7,455 nt of DNA, from assembly GCA_039679885.1 (NCBI GenBank), contig JBDKUC010000255.1, positions 1-7,455 of the forward strand. Direction: 5' to 3'. This document shows positions 6,042 through 7,455 of this stretch, in pieces (positions within the stretch are counted from its first letter, which is position 1; the number at the start of each line of letters is the position of its first letter). The DNA comes from JAJFUI01 sp039679885. GTDB lineage: Bacteria > Planctomycetota > Planctomycetia > Pirellulales > Thermoguttaceae. The position numbers were made by a program, and so were the translations under genes. The notes under the pieces were generated by a model that was not told where the DNA came from, did no database searches, and worked only from the letters and a program-made list of their open reading frames with translations.

Positions 6042-6889
6042 TGGATTGCGTACCGAAAGAGTCACGCACGACACCTGCGACTTCGAATTCGGATTTGGGG
6101 CTTCGGGCTTCGGACTTCCCTCGTCATTCACCGGCCCCCTTCCGCCTTCTCTTGGATCCTCCCGCCGCGGGCTCGTGGAACATGGCGGTGGACGAGTCGC
6201 TGCTCGAGGCGGCGGCGAACGAGGGCCAATCGACGCTGCGGTTCTATCGTTGGAGCGAGCCGACGCTCTCGCTGGGCTACTTCCAGACCTATGCGGATCG
6301 GTTCGCGCACCCGGCGAGTCGCGACTGCGCGGTCGTTCGCCGGTCGAGCGGTGGCGGGGCGATCCTCCACGACATCGAGCTGACTTACAGCCTGGCCGTG
6401 CCCGAGCAGCACCCGCTGGCCGCGACGCGGTTGAAGACCTATCGGGCGGTGCACTTCGCTCTGATCGACGCGTTGAAGCATTGGCAGGTCGAGGCCGGCA
6501 TGCTAACCTGCGCGACGGCTGCCCGGCCCACGCCGCGCGAGCCGTTTCTGTGCTTCCAGCGGAGGTCGCCGGGGGATGTCTTGCTGGGGGGCGTGAAAAT
6601 CGCTGGCAGCGCCCAACGCCGTTGTCGTGGAGCGGTTCTCCAGCACGGGAGCCTGCTTCTGGCGCGATCTTCCTCCGCGCCCGAGCTCGATGGCCTGAAA
6701 GAGCTGACCGGCGTGGCTCTGAATGCCGAAGAAGTCATTAGCGTCTGGCTGGAATCGCTGGCCAAGTCGCTCGGCGTGGTCTGGCAGGGGGGCAGCCTGC
6801 CGGAAGCCCAACGCCGCCGGGCCGAGGCCATTCAGGCCGAAAAATACGCGGCCGCCTTGTGGACCGAGCATCGCGGCCGCGGCCAATAG
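6038..6889 (+). CDS. Lipoyl/octanoyl transferase of the BPL/LPL fold (LplA/LipM-like)
   Basis: The product has 283 residues. The catalytic fold starts near FRLLLDPPAAGSWNMAVDES (35-54). STLRFYRWSEPTLSLGYFQ (65-83) and RRSSGGGAILHDIELTYSL (101-119) are the conserved ligand-binding parts, and LLGGVKIAGSAQRR (182-195) carries the invariant lysine K187, followed by LQHGSLLL. It attaches lipoate or octanoate to carrier domains such as GcvH, which fits its place near gcvPB. C172 (FLCFQ), 15 residues before the lysine, sits where LipM/LipL-type octanoyl transferases have their catalytic cysteine, so an octanoyl transferase is as likely as an ATP-using ligase. Residues 1-34 are odd: 16-31 are translated from the right copy of the TCCGAAA repeat (SNSDLGLRASDFPRHS). 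No ATG, GTG or good Shine-Dalgarno site offers a start between the repeat and the fold, so the repeat is probably translated. It overlaps the carrier-like gene by four bases. A sequence error or a non-standard start cannot be excluded. Confidence 0.88.
   Translation: MMDCVPKESRTTPATSNSDLGLRASDFPRHSPAPFRLLLDPPAAGSWNMAVDESLLEAAANEGQSTLRFYRWSEPTLSLGYFQTYADRFAHPASRDCAVVRRSSGGGAILHDIELTYSLAVPEQHPLAATRLKTYRAVHFALIDALKHWQVEAGMLTCATAARPTPREPFLCFQRRSPGDVLLGGVKIAGSAQRRCRGAVLQHGSLLLARSSSAPELDGLKELTGVALNAEEVISVWLESLAKSLGVVWQGGSLPEAQRRRAEAIQAEKYAAALWTEHRGRGQ
6084..6129 (-). repeat. TCCGAAA-type repeat, right copy of the inverted pair
   Basis: Read on the minus strand it runs from GAATGACGAGGGAAGTCC to AAATCCGAATTCG and matches 5391-5436 at 39 of 46 positions. 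It lies inside the reading frame of the lipoyl enzyme and supplies about residues 16-31. Together the copies enclose 647 bases that hold the permuted carrier-like gene and the start of the lipoyl enzyme frame. Confidence 0.85.
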
Positions 6890-7005
6890 CCTCGGAGCAT
6901 ACGATTGGACGGGTTTCCCGACCTGTCTCGGCCGCGATGAAACGGCCGGCCTTGGAAATCCGAGTTGCCGGAGGCCCGAGGCCGGGGCTGTCCAAATTCA
7001 AACAG

Positions 7006-7034
7006 TTGACTATCCGTGCTGCATTTGATAGCAT
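7006..7034 (+). promoter_or_regulatory. Sigma-70-like promoter for the FHA gene
   Basis: TTGACT (7006-7011, five of six consensus bases) and TAGCAT (7029-7034, four of six) are separated by 17 bases. The start of transcription would fall near 7041, leaving a leader of about 98 bases. It implies that the FHA gene is a transcription unit separate from the gcvPB group. Confidence 0.5.
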
Positions 7035-7125
7035 CGAGGACGTCACGAAGGGCAAGGTTTATCCTGCAAAAATCTCTGGGGGAGAGAACGTTGTGACATA
7101 ATCGGCGGACAGGTTCGCACTTTTC

Positions 7126-7130
7126 GGGAG
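7126..7130 (+). promoter_or_regulatory. Shine-Dalgarno site that decides a GTG start
   Basis: GGGAG lies 8 bases before the GTG at 7139. The nearby ATG at 7131 is in a different frame, so the GTG is the start of the FHA protein. Confidence 0.65.
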
Positions 7131-7138
7131 ATGCGACC

Positions 7139-7455
7139 GTGGAAGTCAAGCTCATCGTTCAGAACGGCAAGCAAGCGGGCCGGGTGATTCCGGTCGCGGC
7201 GCCGAGATTCTTGATCGGTCGGTCGGAGGAATGTCAGCTCCGTGTGCAAAGCAATCTCATCAGCCGACAGCACACGCTGATTGTCGTTGAAGCGGATTCG
7301 GTCACCGTCGAAGATTGCGGCAGCACCAATCACACGTTCGTCAACGACGAGATGGTGACCGAGCGTCGCGAGTTGCACAACGGCGATCGGCTCCGCGTTG
7401 GTCTGCTGGGGTTCAATGTCGAGTTGGTTTCGCCCGTCGTCGAGGGGAAGCGAAG
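7139..7455 (+). CDS. FHA-domain protein (partial, right edge)
   Basis: The frame opens with a GTG at 7139 and is still open at the window end: 105 codons plus two bases. The visible part is one forkhead-associated domain, which binds phosphothreonine peptides. It begins VEVKLIVQNGKQAGRVIPV; the diagnostic residues are G27-R28 (FLIGRSEECQLRV), S42-R43-Q44-H45 (ISRQH), G61-S62-T63-N64 followed by HTFVND, and N81-G82-D83. The core phosphopeptide-binding residues (R28, S42, N64) are present. The usual glycine after GSTN is histidine here, a mild variation. FHA proteins act downstream of Ser/Thr kinases, which are abundant in planctomycetes; no kinase lies in the window. Whether more domains follow is unknown. 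It has its own promoter and is probably unrelated to the lipoylation genes. Confidence 0.93.
   Translation, partial: MEVKLIVQNGKQAGRVIPVAAPRFLIGRSEECQLRVQSNLISRQHTLIVVEADSVTVEDCGSTNHTFVNDEMVTERRELHNGDRLRVGLLGFNVELVSPVVEGKR

Larger units (their letters stand above)
6890..7138. other. Intergenic region before the FHA gene
   Basis: There is no convincing gene in these 249 bases; a frame through 6859-7101 matches nothing I know. A possible hairpin, CGGCCG (6929-6934) with CGGCCG (6943-6948) around an 8-base loop, could end the gcvPB transcript but has no T tract. The right half carries the promoter at 7006-7034. Confidence 0.4.

Noticed and set aside
5437..6083. Insertion sequence or transposon
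   Set aside because: The inverted repeats are made of simple TCCGAAA units, no transposase is encoded, and no target-site duplication is visible; a dispersed-repeat cassette is the safer description.
6046..6741. A 231-codon frame overlapping the lipoyl enzyme on the same strand
   Set aside because: The overlapping frame at 6038 carries the clear BPL/LPL motifs; this one is Arg/Gly/Ala-rich and without a domain.
6929..6948. Terminator after the lipoyl gene
   Set aside because: The 6-base stem has an 8-base loop and no T run, too weak to call.

Overview
The window looks like chromosomal DNA of a planctomycete, probably near Pirellulales. The evidence is indirect: GC-rich DNA with mostly weak Shine-Dalgarno sites, an ECF sigma factor coupled to a membrane-bound LolA-like protein, a free-standing GcvPB subunit, a permuted ACP-like protein, an FHA protein, and dispersed TCCGAAA-type repeats. 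No marker gene fixes the taxon.

Left part (1-1763, minus strand): an ECF-type sigma factor overlaps by ATGA with a single-pass membrane protein. That protein has a LolA/RseB-like outer domain and BamE-like 'GKP' repeats, and it runs off the left edge. The pair looks like a sigma/anti-sigma-type signalling unit without a recognisable zinc-finger anti-sigma domain. A 345-base divergent spacer follows.

Middle part (2109-3640, plus strand): two membrane proteins of unknown role. The first has three or four membrane segments and a C-terminal ankyrin tail. The second is a small two-helix protein with a soluble tail. A perfect 20-base palindrome sits just after the second.

Right part (3641-6889, plus strand): a lipoylation and glycine-cleavage cluster. 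A 294-base leader with a possible promoter and three hairpins precedes gcvPB (PLP-binding subunit 2 of glycine dehydrogenase). Next comes a 195-residue protein that reads as a circularly permuted acyl carrier protein without the phosphopantetheine serine. It overlaps by ATGA with a BPL/LPL-fold lipoyl/octanoyl transferase. The carrier-like gene is bracketed by two inverted 46-base copies (39 identities) of a TCCGAAA repeat. The downstream copy is translated as part of the N terminus of the lipoyl enzyme. GcvPB needs lipoylated GcvH, so gcvPB beside a lipoyl transferase makes sense; the carrier-like gene looks like an intruder, or a recruited partner.

Right edge (7006-7455): a good sigma-70-like promoter and a GTG-started FHA-domain protein, cut by the window end.
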